DNA from: CAYGTO01 sp964352815
Lineage (GTDB): Bacteria > Pseudomonadota > Alphaproteobacteria > Rickettsiales > UBA3002
Direction of reading: 5' to 3'
DNA length: 64,000 nt
Assembly: GCA_964352815.1 (NCBI GenBank)
Contig: CAYGTO010000003.1
Coordinates: 1 to 64,000, forward strand
Shown here piece after piece: positions 8,510-16,341 of the stretch; position 1 is the first letter of the stretch, and each line of letters starts with the position of its first letter. The position numbers and the translations under genes were made by a program. The notes below the pieces were generated by a model. It had not been told where the DNA came from. It did no database searches and was given only the letters and a program-made list of their open reading frames with translations.

Positions 8510-8585
8510 TGGTGGAGCCTAGGAGATTCGAACTCCTGACCTCTTCGCTGCCAGCGAAGCGCTCTACCAACTGAGCTAAGGCCCC
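8510..8585 (-). tRNA. tRNA-Ala (GGC anticodon)
   Basis: 76-nt tRNA on the minus strand with encoded CCA. The acceptor stem GGGGCCT/AGGCTCC, D arm AGCTCAGTTGGTAGAGC, anticodon stem CTTCG/CGAAG with loop CTGGCAG (GGC) and T arm around GTTCGAATC are all intact. A repeat element starts immediately after the CCA. Confidence 0.97.
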
Positions 8586-8754
8586 ACGAGAATAGGAACA
8601 TAATCGATTCCACCCACGCCGCAAGCATTAAGATCATTGCGCTTCGCATGGCTGTACAATATCGCTGCATTAGCGTTGTCGTCTCGAGCAGCTGTGCTAT
8701 TAAATACCCATCGCACAGCGCGGTATCACATACGAAGTAAATGAGGAGAGAACC

Positions 8755-9414
8755 ATGTCACCCATCACACGCACACTCGGCGTCGCACTGATTTCAGCCG
8801 TCGCGCTTTCTGGCGCAGCTCACGCCGACGGTTTCAAATTATGCGGCCAAGTCGCTAACGTTAACGACCAGATTCGTGACTGTGTCGTCACCAAAAATGC
8901 ACATCAATTCAGCACGCTCAAGGATATGAAGAAGCTACGCAAAATGACCATTACGGCAAAAGCGTATCGCCTAGATGACAAAGGGGCCGCCTATTTCGGA
9001 CAAGCACCAAACCTAGAAAAAACCTTCAAATATTTTGCTGTGCACCACGACAATCTCACAGCTGAAGGCATCAAATCATTCGAAGGCTTGCAAGCACTTG
9101 AAGAGGTCTACTTCTACAAATCGTCGCTGCCAGATGAAGGGATGAAATCCATAGCGAAACTAAAAAACCTAGAGAAATTCGGCCACAGCGCGCCAAAGAA
9201 TTTCGACGGTTCTGGTCTCGTTCATCTAAAAGCGCTGCCTAAGCTGAAAAAATTGAATCTGTCATACAGCTCGATTCCGCTAGAGAATTTGAAAGTGCTC
9301 GCCGAATACCCTGCACTTGAAGTGCTCGATTTGAATAAAACAGATCACACACAGGAAGACCTTGAATTCTTGCTCATGGTGAACCCTGATATGCGCATCT
9401 TGACGGATCACTAA
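8755..9414 (+). CDS. secreted leucine-rich-repeat protein
   Basis: 219-residue protein with a clear signal peptide (hydrophobic core near residues 8-20, AHA-like cleavage site near 23-25). From about residue 70 on it shows irregular leucine-rich repeats: LKDMKKLRKM, LEKTFKYF, LQALEEVYFY, LKNLEKFG, LPKLKKLNLS, YPALEVLDLN. These are typical of the short bacterial LRR type. Two cysteines (about residues 30 and 43) could form a disulfide. GAGGAGAG precedes ATG 8755. A strong terminator follows. The function is unknown; export and LRRs suggest protein binding in the periplasm or outside the cell. Confidence 0.75.
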   Translation: MSPITRTLGVALISAVALSGAAHADGFKLCGQVANVNDQIRDCVVTKNAHQFSTLKDMKKLRKMTITAKAYRLDDKGAAYFGQAPNLEKTFKYFAVHHDNLTAEGIKSFEGLQALEEVYFYKSSLPDEGMKSIAKLKNLEKFGHSAPKNFDGSGLVHLKALPKLKKLNLSYSSIPLENLKVLAEYPALEVLDLNKTDHTQEDLEFLLMVNPDMRILTDH

Positions 9415-9430
9415 GAGTCAATCATTACGA

Positions 9431-9471
9431 AGATTCCCCTGAGTGCGTCAGTGCTTGGGGGATTTTTTTGC
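9431..9471 (+). terminator. intrinsic terminator after the LRR gene
   Basis: ATTCCCC pairs with GGGGGAT around a GAGTGCGTCAGTGCTT centre and is followed by a seven-T run. It lies 17 nt after the LRR stop codon. Confidence 0.8.
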
Positions 9472-9477
9472 GAAAAA

Positions 9478-9798
9478 TTAGCGGCCACGGCTGTGAGAGA
9501 CTTCCGTTTCATTACTCCCTATTACACGGCTTAGTTGCTGTATGTCCTGATGATCAGACACAGTAATAAGCGTATCATTATTAACGTCTTTCATTGAAAA
9601 CCAATTAATTCCGAGCACCTCAAGAGCGTTGACAATGTCAGCATTACTTCGCACTTCCAAGCAACCCGTGACTTTGACACTCATAGCTCCCTTAGGCCCC
9701 CCACTCCATGATTGTCTTTTCACTATTTCTCTAGCGCGGGCTTCATCAATAGAAGGATTACTCGCTATAAAAGGGTCTGTGACAATGGAGGTGGGCAT
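9478..9798 (-). CDS. hypothetical protein, 106 aa
   Basis: Unrecognised soluble protein of 106 residues, last gene of a three-gene minus-strand cluster that starts at 10999. The middle part (VKVTGCLEVRSNADIVNALEVLGINWFSM) and the end (ITVSDHQDIQQLSRVIG) look like alternating strands and helices, but no family is evident. ATG 9798 lies 9 nt after the stop of the preceding 72-residue gene, with no clear ribosome site, so coupled translation is likely. The gene converges on the LRR gene. The function is unknown. Confidence 0.55.
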   Translation of the reverse strand: MPTSIVTDPFIASNPSIDEARAREIVKRQSWSGGPKGAMSVKVTGCLEVRSNADIVNALEVLGINWFSMKDVNNDTLITVSDHQDIQQLSRVIGSNETEVSHSRGR

Positions 9799-9807
9799 GT
9801 GAGTAAT

Positions 9808-10026
9808 CTATCGCCCACGCGCGGCGTTGTGAAGTGATAATGAAGCGGGCTCAATGCTGAAATCAGCCGCAAGCGCCTGTTGATGCGGCGCGAGGGCGGC
9901 GGCCACCAAATCAGACGCACGTTCTGCATGCACTTCCCTCGTCGCATTACCCGCGCCATAGATGCCATTAAGTGCTTCACGCATATCGGCAATCGAAGCG
10001 CTATTCATGTTACGCGGCAACGCCAT
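9808..10026 (-). CDS. small hypothetical protein, 72 aa
   Basis: 72-residue helical, alanine-rich protein with no recognised domain. A good ribosome site (GGAGG) lies 5 nt before ATG 10026, inside the end of the upstream gene, which it overlaps by 17 nt. The tight overlap supports a real gene and co-translation with the 329-residue protein. The repeated pattern of short acidic/basic helices (MREALNGIYGAGNATREVHAERASDLV) suggests a helical bundle. The function is unknown. Confidence 0.6.
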   Translation of the reverse strand: MALPRNMNSASIADMREALNGIYGAGNATREVHAERASDLVAAALAPHQQALAADFSIEPASLSLHNAARGR

Positions 10027-10999
10027 GGGGCACCTCCATAATCGTCAGAATGCTGTCATGCAGCCGGTCAGCAAACGCGTCGCGCTCTTTATAGGGGAAG
10101 GACGGCTTTTGCTTGAGAATAAAAGCGATATCCAGGCGCACATACTGCAGGTAATGCTGCAAAATTGGCATGCGATACGCATTCCCCTTTGCGCATAAAA
10201 TCACTTCCATCATCGCCGCAAACCGCGCACGTTGGCGAACCCGGTCGGGTGATGAGTTCACCGACGGAATCCCACCTTCAAGGACCGATTGCGCTTGGCG
10301 ATATTCTTGATCACGGCTCGGCGCGTGAATGTTCCAGCGCTCAAGAAGATAGGCGTCGATCGCTTCAGCAAGCGTGCCGCGGCCAATCAATTTCTCCATC
10401 GCAAAGCACACATCAAATAACGCACCGGTCGAATGGCGACGGCGGCCAGTTTCTTCGGGATAATCGAGATGCTGCGCAGCCAAATGGATAAACAGATTGT
10501 GCGGGAATCCACCCGGCGCAGCAGCATCAAGATCGTCAACGTGGAGTTCCATCGTTGAATTTGCATTCACATATTTCGCAGGGACCGGCGCGGTTCCCGG
10601 GCCATGCATCAGCCACTTACCACGCTCGGTGAAAATTTCGACAAAATCGAGCGAGCTATCAGCCGCCTCATACATCTGGCGCGCGAAGGTCGCGAGCGCC
10701 GGCAGTGCCCAGTGCGACATACCATCCAGCACCTCATCATGGAACAGCGCCGCGAGCTCGTTCCAGCTTTCAATCTTCGCCTCGCAATGCACCCAGCCAT
10801 CCTTATCGAAATGGGTGGTGAGCGGCGCGGGGTTTTTGACCCGCTTGATCACGAGCTGCTGACGCGGAATGGCCCCGGTCACCTCACACGGCGTCACTTG
10901 GCGCAGCGTCACCAGTTTCGGCAGCGCGACATTGAGCGCAATCAGCGGCGCAAATGCCTCGCATGCATCGTTATAGAGCGTGTCCAGTTTATTCGTCAT
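10010..10999 (-). CDS. hypothetical protein, 329 aa
   Basis: Unrecognised 329-residue soluble protein, first gene of a three-gene minus-strand operon. It is rich in histidine and aromatic residues (DGWVHCEAKIESWNELAALFHDEVLDGMSHW; HNLFIHLAAQHLDYPEETGRRRHSTGALFD). No signal peptide, membrane span or nucleotide-binding motif is visible. The GC-rich third codon positions resemble neighbouring conserved genes, so it is probably an established gene. No Pho box lies upstream, unlike many other unknown genes in the window. The start ATG at 10999 is the only early candidate. Confidence 0.7.
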   Translation of the reverse strand: MTNKLDTLYNDACEAFAPLIALNVALPKLVTLRQVTPCEVTGAIPRQQLVIKRVKNPAPLTTHFDKDGWVHCEAKIESWNELAALFHDEVLDGMSHWALPALATFARQMYEAADSSLDFVEIFTERGKWLMHGPGTAPVPAKYVNANSTMELHVDDLDAAAPGGFPHNLFIHLAAQHLDYPEETGRRRHSTGALFDVCFAMEKLIGRGTLAEAIDAYLLERWNIHAPSRDQEYRQAQSVLEGGIPSVNSSPDRVRQRARFAAMMEVILCAKGNAYRMPILQHYLQYVRLDIAFILKQKPSFPYKERDAFADRLHDSILTIMEVPHGVAA

Positions 11000-11039
11000 A
11001 CTATTAGAAATAGCAGGAAAATGTTAAGGCGAGGTTAAT

Positions 11040-11357
11040 GGACTCTCTGGATGTCATCCTCGGGGCATTTGTCAGACCTGTCCTCCGAAGCTTTAGCGTA
11101 GGAGGAAGACAAATGATCCCGGGGATCCAGAATTGAAATGTCAGGAAGACATTCATGGAATGGATTGCCTGGATGCGCTCGCTTTCTGCTCGCTTACCGT
11201 GGCAATGACAGCATTTTAACGAGCGAAGCCAGCAGGCGTAGCCCTTCAGTTTCAGAAAATACACAAGCGAAGTCAGCAGACTTCGCCAGTCATGAACCCG
11301 CGAAGCGGCGTTCCATCGCGAGATCAGGAGATCGAGCGGGGAACAGAAAAAACAATT
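11040..11357. repeat. composite cluster of dispersed hairpin repeats
   Basis: About 320 bases of repeats and no gene. It contains a long nested inverted repeat (ATTTGTC at 11069 to GACAAAT at 11114 around the TCCTCCG/CGTAGGAGGA pair), an AATGTC-AGGAA-GACATT hairpin (11137-11153), a perfect GCGAAGTC-AGCA-GACTTCGC hairpin (11267-11286) and GATC-AGGA-GATC (11322-11333), embedded in pieces of the R1 and CATTGCC-type repeats. Confidence 0.7.
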
Positions 11358-11385
11358 AAAAAAGGCCGGGATTTCTCCCAGCCTT
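11358..11385 (-). terminator. intrinsic terminator of the 12261 gene
   Basis: On the minus strand AAGGCTGGGA-GAAA-TCCCGGCCTT is followed by a T run, 25 nt after the stop codon at 11410. One mismatch lies in the stem. Confidence 0.85.
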
Positions 11386-11409
11386 ATTGATGTTTGAATC
11401 TGCGTTCGC

Positions 11410-12261
11410 TTATGCGCGGCCCGCTTCCATCGATGCCAGCTCTTGCTGCGCACGCACCATATCTGCGTGGCCCATCTGAGGCCCGCCCTGACGCATCGCT
11501 GCTTCCATGGCTGCCATTTCTTCTGGCGTGACTTGCGGCATGCCGCCTTGCGGAGCGTAGGCTGCATTGTCATAGCCCATCTCATCCTCTTTGCTACCAC
11601 CGAAGAGCGCACGTGCACCGAGGATCGCACCACCGATGATTGCTAAACGGCCTGCAGCGCTTGCAGCGCGACCACCCAACCCTTCATAGGCTTTGATAGT
11701 TTCCGTGAGCTTCCCACCATTCTCTGCCACACGCGTCATGCCGGTGAATGGCTTAACCATCCAATTCCATGCTTTGGTTAATCGTCCTGCCTTCTCAAGC
11801 CCACCGAGCGCCGCCTTCTCAAGATTCTTGATCACTCCGGCCAGTTCAGCACCTTCCACTGTAAAAGCTGCTTTAAAAGCTTCCTTGTCACCAAGCGCTT
11901 TCTTGACAGCTTCTTTGATGGCTTTCTCTGCTTCGCCCTCTTTCGCCAAATTTTCAGCTTTCAAGCCTTTCAAACTTTCCGTAACTTTCTCTGCCAAGGC
12001 TTTAAATGCGCCCTCTTCGGTTTTTACGGCGAGATTCTCAGCGCCCTTAATGCCTTTTATTGCTTCTTCGAGCTGGGCTACGAGCTCGTTCTGAATCTTT
12101 GATGCTGCATTTTCACCACCGAGATTCTCTGTAAGTGAGGCAAGCGCCCCCTTACTTTCAAACGCCTTCTTCATTTCAGCGAAGAACCCGCCTTTAATTG
12201 CTTCTTTATTCGTCAGTACTAGCACTGCTTCTTCTGTTGCCGCTTTTGCTTCTTCAGCCAT
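11410..12261 (-). CDS. Pho-box-controlled helical protein with C-terminal hydrophobic segment
   Basis: 283-residue protein of no known family. The first ~190 residues are almost pure Ala/Lys/Glu amphipathic helix with no proline-rich breaks (coiled-coil-like, repeated EAIKGIKGAENLA / EKAIKEAVKKALG patterns). A short hydrophobic stretch, AIIGGAILGARALFGG, lies near residue 220, and the tail is rich in Met, Gln and Gly. ATG 12261 follows GAAGGGGAT; the frame extends to 12306 but that codon overlaps the promoter. Two tandem Pho boxes (12314-12353) spaced 22 bp apart lie upstream with a CATACT -10, so PhoB control is likely. A strong terminator follows. It shares the short motif LGARALF with the 53660 gene. 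Role unknown; a structural or secreted helical protein is possible. Confidence 0.75.
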   Translation of the reverse strand: MAEEAKAATEEAVLVLTNKEAIKGGFFAEMKKAFESKGALASLTENLGGENAASKIQNELVAQLEEAIKGIKGAENLAVKTEEGAFKALAEKVTESLKGLKAENLAKEGEAEKAIKEAVKKALGDKEAFKAAFTVEGAELAGVIKNLEKAALGGLEKAGRLTKAWNWMVKPFTGMTRVAENGGKLTETIKAYEGLGGRAASAAGRLAIIGGAILGARALFGGSKEDEMGYDNAAYAPQGGMPQVTPEEMAAMEAAMRQGGPQMGHADMVRAQQELASMEAGRA

Positions 12262-12297
12262 GGTTCTATCCCCTTCAGGTATAATTTCGATGCTCCC

Positions 12298-12353
12298 AGT
12301 ATGCACATGCTTTGTTACAGTTTTATGACAGTCCGGTGACGGTTGTATGACAA
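12298..12353 (-). promoter_or_regulatory. tandem Pho boxes and -10 for the 12261 gene
   Basis: Minus strand: TTGTCATACAACCGTCAC (12336-12353), then CTGTCATAAAACTGTAAC (12314-12331), with starts 22 bp apart. A 10-bp spacer and CATACT (12298-12303) follow. This is the layout of E. coli phoA and pstS promoters. Confidence 0.85.
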
Positions 12354-12470
12354 TTGCGGATGAAAACGAATTGAATATTCGTTTTCAACGTAAAATTAGA
12401 GAAAGCTAGTCATGCGAGATGGCGGTCGAAGCATGGCTAAGCTGATCTGTGTGACACATTGCAACGTCAT
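12354..12470 (+). repeat. TGAAT-loop element next to a Pho box
   Basis: TTGCGGAT is followed by a perfect 10-bp hairpin GAAAACGAAT-TGAAT-ATTCGTTTTC (12362-12386), then AACGTAAAATTAGAGAAAGCT and a conserved GGTCGAAGCATGGCTAAGCTGATC. It directly abuts the upstream Pho box. Copy of the elements at 8430-8509 and 28518-28610. Confidence 0.85.
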
Positions 12471-12474
12471 CTTC

Positions 12475-12655
12475 GGCCGCACTGCTGTGCGTGTCGGAGC
12501 TCTGTAGCATAACGTGAGAAGATCCCCGAGATCGGCTAAGCCGACTCGAGGATGACGTATTGAGAAGAACCGAGGTCAGGAAACCGAGCCTTTAGTCGGC
12601 GCAGCCGTTAGGCTCATTGCGTAGGACAGCAGTCCGGAGCAGGAGCGATTTAAAA
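12475..12655. repeat. R4-like and R1 repeats between lepA and the 12261 gene
   Basis: GTCATCTTCGG... to GGATGACG (about 12468-12556) is a two-hairpin element. It is followed by an R1 copy with the hairpin GGAC-AGCA-GTCC (about 12625-12636). No gene is seen. Confidence 0.6.
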
Positions 12656-12658
12656 AAA

Positions 12659-13897
12659 TCAATTATCACTCATCTTCAACGCTTCAATAAAAGCGGTTTG
12701 CGGGATGTCGACATTCCCGATCGAGCGCATCTTTTTCTTACCTTTCTTCTGTTTATCCAGAAGCTTACGCTTCCGCGACACATCGCCGCCATAGCATTTC
12801 GCGGTCACGTCTTTACGCATCGCGGCAATGGTTTCGCGCGCAATCACTTTGCCGCCAATCGCCGCTTGAATCGGAATCTTAAAGAGATGACGCGGGATCA
12901 AATCCTTCAAACGCCCACACAGCGCCCTGCCCCGCGGATCGGCCTGGCTGCGATGCACCATCATCGCCAGCGCATCGACATTCTCGCCATTGACCAAAAT
13001 GGTCACCTTAACCAGATCACCCTCCTCATAGCCATCCATCTCATAATCGAAGCTGGCATAGCCTTTGGTGCAGCTCTTCAGCCGGTCATAAAAGTCAAAC
13101 ACCACCTCATTAAGCGGCAAGCGATACACCGCCATCGCGCGGCTGCCGACATAGGTCAGATCCTTCTGAACGCCGCGTTTCTCGGTGCAAAGCGACAGCA
13201 CATTGCCGAGAAATTCATCGGGCACCATGATCGTCGCCTTGATCCACGGTTCTTCAATGCTGGCGATTTGCGTCGGGTCGGGGTAATCCGCCGGGTTATG
13301 CAGCTCCTTGGTCTCGCCATTGCTCAAATGCATTTTATAGACCACGCTCGGCGCGGTGGTCACCAGGTCACAGTCAAACTCGCGCTCGAGCCGCTCCTGG
13401 ATGATTTCCAGATGCAGTAGCCCTAAAAATCCGCAGCGAAAGCCAAAGCCAAGCGCTTGAGATGACTCCATTTCATAGGAAAAGCTGGCATCATTCAACC
13501 GCAATTTCGCGAGCGACTCTTTTAAATGTTCAAACTCACCATTATCGGTCGGATACAGCCCACAAAACACCACTGACTGCACTGGCTTAAAGCCCGGAAG
13601 CGGCTTATCCGCAGGCTTTCCCGCATCGGTGATGGTATCCCCCACATTGGTGTCGGCCACCTGCTTAATCCCGGTCATCATATAGCCGACCTCGCCCGCA
13701 CTTAAGCTTTTTACCTGCGTCATTTTAGGTGTAAAATAGCCAAGTTGATCGACGTCATGGACCGTTCCCGCATTCATCATCTTGATTTTCTGGCCTTTTT
13801 TAATCTCGCCTTCAAACACGCGAATGAGAATGATCACACCTAGATAAGTGTCATACCAGGAGTCGATAAGGAGGGCTTTGAGGGGGGTGTCGTGCAC
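12659..13897 (-). CDS. lepA: LepA/EF4 C-terminal part (domains II to CTD) as a separate ORF
   Basis: 412 residues corresponding to LepA from the linker after the G domain to the C-terminus: TPLKALLIDSWYDTYLGVI, the domain II/III region with SYEMESSQALGFGFRCGFLGLLHLEI, domain V, and the LepA-specific C-terminal domain with AKCYGGDVSRKRKLLDKQKKGKKKM. It is intact with no stops. It opens with GTG 13897; AAAGAA is the only weak ribosome-site-like sequence. The N-terminal G domain is encoded separately at 14253-14825, and 355 nt with an opposite-strand gene lie between. Together the halves give about 602 residues, the normal LepA length. LepA is a ribosome-binding GTPase that assists 30S maturation and back-translocation. 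Whether the two pieces work together is unknown, but both are free of decay. Confidence 0.88.
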   Translation of the reverse strand: MHDTPLKALLIDSWYDTYLGVIILIRVFEGEIKKGQKIKMMNAGTVHDVDQLGYFTPKMTQVKSLSAGEVGYMMTGIKQVADTNVGDTITDAGKPADKPLPGFKPVQSVVFCGLYPTDNGEFEHLKESLAKLRLNDASFSYEMESSQALGFGFRCGFLGLLHLEIIQERLEREFDCDLVTTAPSVVYKMHLSNGETKELHNPADYPDPTQIASIEEPWIKATIMVPDEFLGNVLSLCTEKRGVQKDLTYVGSRAMAVYRLPLNEVVFDFYDRLKSCTKGYASFDYEMDGYEEGDLVKVTILVNGENVDALAMMVHRSQADPRGRALCGRLKDLIPRHLFKIPIQAAIGGKVIARETIAAMRKDVTAKCYGGDVSRKRKLLDKQKKGKKKMRSIGNVDIPQTAFIEALKMSDN

Positions 13898-13910
13898 GTC
13901 TATTCTTTAA

Positions 13911-13938
13911 TATGTTCCATTTTCATCATTGGAACGCA
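13911..13938. other. inverted repeat in the lepA interruption
   Basis: GTTCCA and TGGAAC face each other across 10 nt (13913-13934), with possible extension through ATG/CAT. It lies between the lepA C-terminal ORF start and the promoter of the small antisense gene and could act on either transcript. Confidence 0.4.
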
Positions 13939-13949
13939 TCAATAGAGGA

Positions 13950-13978
13950 TTAACAATTGGCTGTCACTATATTATAGT
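13950..13978 (+). promoter_or_regulatory. sigma-70 promoter of the small gene inside lepA
   Basis: TTAACA, 17 nt, then TATAGT, at about 13950-13978 on the plus strand, followed by AAAGGAGG (13993-14000) before ATG 14007. This complete set of signals indicates an expressed gene. Confidence 0.65.
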
Positions 13979-14006
13979 AGCTACGCACAATCAAAGGAGG
14001 CATCTG

Positions 14007-14240
14007 ATGAAACTGACTGAAGAACAGACACACCAGATTACGGATGTGTTTAAAAAAGATCCCGAATTTGCGCGATATGTTGAGAGTATCGTGAATGATC
14101 TGTGGGATAAGAGCGACGCTGACGGCCGCATGGCGTTGGCGGGCAATGTCGCATTCCACTTTCAACAGCGCGGCGTTGAGCTTCCGGTGAGCGCGGATGG
14201 GAGTGGCATCACGGTTCAGGATATACACGCAGCGCAATAG
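14007..14240 (+). CDS. small hypothetical protein inserted antisense within lepA
   Basis: 77-residue acidic protein on the strand opposite to lepA, filling the gap between its two halves. A perfect ribosome site (AAAGGAGG) lies 6 nt before ATG 14007, and a sigma-70 promoter lies further up. The sequence (EEQTHQITDVFKKDPEFARYVESIVNDLWDK, then ADGRMALAGNVAFHFQQRG) suggests two or three helices. There are no cysteines, no membrane segment and no recognised family. Codon use resembles its neighbours, so it is not obviously recent foreign DNA. It could be a small regulator or hitchhiking gene; the function is unknown. Confidence 0.7.
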   Translation: MKLTEEQTHQITDVFKKDPEFARYVESIVNDLWDKSDADGRMALAGNVAFHFQQRGVELPVSADGSGITVQDIHAAQ

Positions 14241-14252
14241 GCCAGTTAGAGG

Positions 14253-14825
14253 TTAGGCCGCCATTTTCGGCGCGGGAAGCCGGGTGACGATCGCTTCGAG
14301 CATTTCGTCAATCCCAAGGCCGGTTTTCGCGGAACAGAGCACGGCTTCGCTCGCATCAATCCCGATCACATCTTCAATCTGCTCGCGCACTCGGTCAGGG
14401 TCAGCGGCAGGAAGATCGATTTTGTTGAGCACAGGAATAATTTCGAGATCTAAATCAATCGCCTGATAGACATTGGCGAGTGTCTGCGCTTCGACCCCTT
14501 GCGCAGCATCCACCACCAATAGCGCGCCTTCGCACGCCGCCAAACAGCGGCTCACCTCATAGGCAAAATCGACATGGCCCGGCGTGTCCATCAGGTTGAG
14601 AATATAGGTCTCGCCATCCTTGGCCTTATATTCGAGCCGCACTGTCTGCGATTTAATCGTAATCCCCCGCTCGCGCTCAATGTCCATATTATCGAGCATC
14701 TGCTCACCCAAATCCCGGTCCTCCACCGCGCCGCAGGCCTGAATCAGCCGGTCCGCCAGCGTCGACTTGCCATGGTCAATATGCGCAATGATAGAGAAAT
14801 TTCGAATTTTCGTGATGTCTGTCAT
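14253..14825 (-). CDS. lepA: LepA/EF4 N-terminal G domain as a separate ORF
   Basis: 190 residues making up the complete GTPase domain of LepA. All motifs are present: G1 AHIDHGKST (about residues 15-23), G2 around RERGITI, G3 DTPGH, G4 NKID, G5 SAK. The ORF ends LEAIVTRLPAPKMAA and stops where intact LepA continues ...PAPKGDxDAPLKAL. The remaining domains start 355 nt downstream on the same strand at 13897. The break sits exactly in the interdomain linker, the position least likely to harm folding. A frameshift cannot rejoin the halves because a separate plus-strand gene lies between. It is divergent from the ankyrin gene. Confidence 0.88.
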   Translation of the reverse strand: MTDITKIRNFSIIAHIDHGKSTLADRLIQACGAVEDRDLGEQMLDNMDIERERGITIKSQTVRLEYKAKDGETYILNLMDTPGHVDFAYEVSRCLAACEGALLVVDAAQGVEAQTLANVYQAIDLDLEIIPVLNKIDLPAADPDRVREQIEDVIGIDASEAVLCSAKTGLGIDEMLEAIVTRLPAPKMAA

Positions 14826-15000
14826 GTGTGAGTTGCTTGTTACTGGTTGCTAGTTACTAATGGGGCAATGGGGAATTGGCAATAGGGAATAGACTTTCTG
14901 TGGGTGTCATCCCGTCGCATGACGGCCAATCTTTCTGGACTGCTTCGCTTTGCTCGCAGAGTCGATTATTTATCATAATAAAGCGATAAAAACTCTCATT

Positions 15001-15034
15001 TCGTCATCATACTGTCATAGAGCACCGCTATACT
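15001..15034 (+). promoter_or_regulatory. Pho box and -10 for the ankyrin gene
   Basis: TCGTCATCATACTGTCAT (15001-15018), a 10-bp spacer, then TATACT (15029-15034). This is the exact E. coli phoA spacing. The expected transcription start is only about 5 nt before ATG 15046. Confidence 0.85.
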
Positions 15035-15045
15035 AAAGTGATTTT

Positions 15046-16215
15046 ATGGCAATAACACGCGAGAGGAATAGCAAATCTGTGCGATCATCTAAAAAGCAAG
15101 AACCATTACTGAGAACTCTAGAAGAGCTTTTAATAGAGGAAAAATTACAGCATGACAAGCTGCTAGAGGCGATTCGTGTAAAAGATAATAGTGTCGCGCT
15201 GGATCTTATACAAAGCGGCGTTGCTCTTGACGTTAAAAACATGTTTGGCTCTACCGCTCTACACGAGGCATGCTTAAAGCGCATGGAGCCCGTCGCCATC
15301 GCAATGATTCAACATGGCGCGCCTCTTGATGCAACCGATATGGGCGGTGAAACGCCTTTACATGCGGCATGTTCTCGCAAATTAGAAAAAGCCGCAGAGC
15401 ATATGCTTGATCGTGGCGCCAGTGTAAACACTGAAAACCAACAAGGAGACACAGCGCTTTTCTACGCGAGCTTAACTGAAATGAGTGATACCGTTGCGGC
15501 CATGATTAACGCCGGAGCAAAGCCACTTTCTATGGGACAGCTCTCTTCTTTGAGTTCGGATCAAAAGGAGTCTCTCGCAGGCATTGCACATTCTTTGGCA
15601 AAGCAAAATATCCCTCTAAAACATCTTGTCACATCTGAAATCACAAACGATTTTTACTTGGCTTGTATGATGGGATGGGAAGATGCGGCAATAGCAATTA
15701 TAGAGCAAAAAGGCATTCCTACACGGCTCAACGACACACAAAATGCGCTGCATTGTGCGTGCTCGAAAGGTTTACATAGCGTTGCCAGCTTATTACTGGA
15801 TACAAAGAAGGGGCCATCTCTACTGAAACAAAAGAATATATTTGGTGAGACCCCTCTTCACATTGCGTGCTCGAAAGGTTTGTCGGATATTGCTTTAAAA
15901 ATGATAGAAATGGGTGCACCACTTGATGCTGTCGATAAAACTGGCAACACCCCCCTGCACCGGGCATGTGAGCGTAATTTAGGTCATGTGGCAAAGCGTA
16001 TGCTGGAAAATGGGGCCAACCCTATGATAAGTAACCTGGAAGGAGATACTGCGCTCTCCATTTCTAAACGCCTAGAGATCCCAGAAGTCGCAGAACATAT
16101 AGATAGGAGGTTTACTCATGGTGCCATTGATGAGTGTGCACCATGTAATGTACTTGAAATAGTTGATGCGAGCCTGCAACCACTCAGTGTGGAGTCAATA
16201 GACCAGCAACGATAG
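15046..16215 (+). CDS. ankyrin-repeat protein under a Pho box
   Basis: 389-residue protein with two ankyrin blocks. Residues about 45-150 carry at least three repeats (FGSTALHEACLKRMEPVAIAMIQHGAPLD; GGETPLHAACSRKLEKAAEHMLDRGASVN; QGDTALFYASL). A linker follows at about 165-225, and residues about 230-350 hold four more (QNALHCACSKG; FGETPLHIACSKG; TGNTPLHRACERN; EGDTALSISK). Cysteine replaces the usual residue in the A-C/S helix of most repeats. The N-terminal 40 residues are basic and helical. No signal peptide is present. Ankyrin repeats bind proteins and are frequent in effectors of host-associated bacteria. The predicted mRNA is nearly leaderless. Its ribosome site is absent, consistent with that. 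Lower GC than its neighbours suggests possible acquisition. Confidence 0.88.
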   Translation: MAITRERNSKSVRSSKKQEPLLRTLEELLIEEKLQHDKLLEAIRVKDNSVALDLIQSGVALDVKNMFGSTALHEACLKRMEPVAIAMIQHGAPLDATDMGGETPLHAACSRKLEKAAEHMLDRGASVNTENQQGDTALFYASLTEMSDTVAAMINAGAKPLSMGQLSSLSSDQKESLAGIAHSLAKQNIPLKHLVTSEITNDFYLACMMGWEDAAIAIIEQKGIPTRLNDTQNALHCACSKGLHSVASLLLDTKKGPSLLKQKNIFGETPLHIACSKGLSDIALKMIEMGAPLDAVDKTGNTPLHRACERNLGHVAKRMLENGANPMISNLEGDTALSISKRLEIPEVAEHIDRRFTHGAIDECAPCNVLEIVDASLQPLSVESIDQQR

Positions 16216-16341
16216 ATATCGTAGGAACATAGCCGTCCGTTTCATACTTTCCCCTTGCACTTGCCATACTTTCCGCTATACCACGCTTACAACTCTTGGC
16301 TATATGAGCAATGAAGCTCAAGCGAAAGAAGGAGAGAAGAC

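Noticed and set aside
11040..11357. Possible insertion sequence
   Set aside because: There is no transposase frame and no pair of terminal inverted repeats with a target duplication; it is a patchwork of short palindromes.
12617..13420. 267-codon plus-strand ORF opposite lepA
   Set aside because: It is a mirror of the conserved LepA C-terminal ORF; the His/Arg-rich composition and lack of a ribosome site mark it as a shadow.
13957..13975. CTGTCAC upstream of the small gene in lepA as a Pho box
   Set aside because: Only one half-site is present (the other reads TTAACAA) and the -10 is explained better by a normal TTAACA-17-TATAGT promoter.
13898..14252. Self-splicing intron or intein in lepA
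   Set aside because: The intervening DNA codes a protein on the opposite strand, and no splicing motifs or intein blocks are visible; the lepA-strand reading has stops.
14253..14825. lepA break as a simple frameshift or sequencing error
   Set aside because: The two halves are separated by 355 nt containing another gene with its own signals, so no single-base change can rejoin them.
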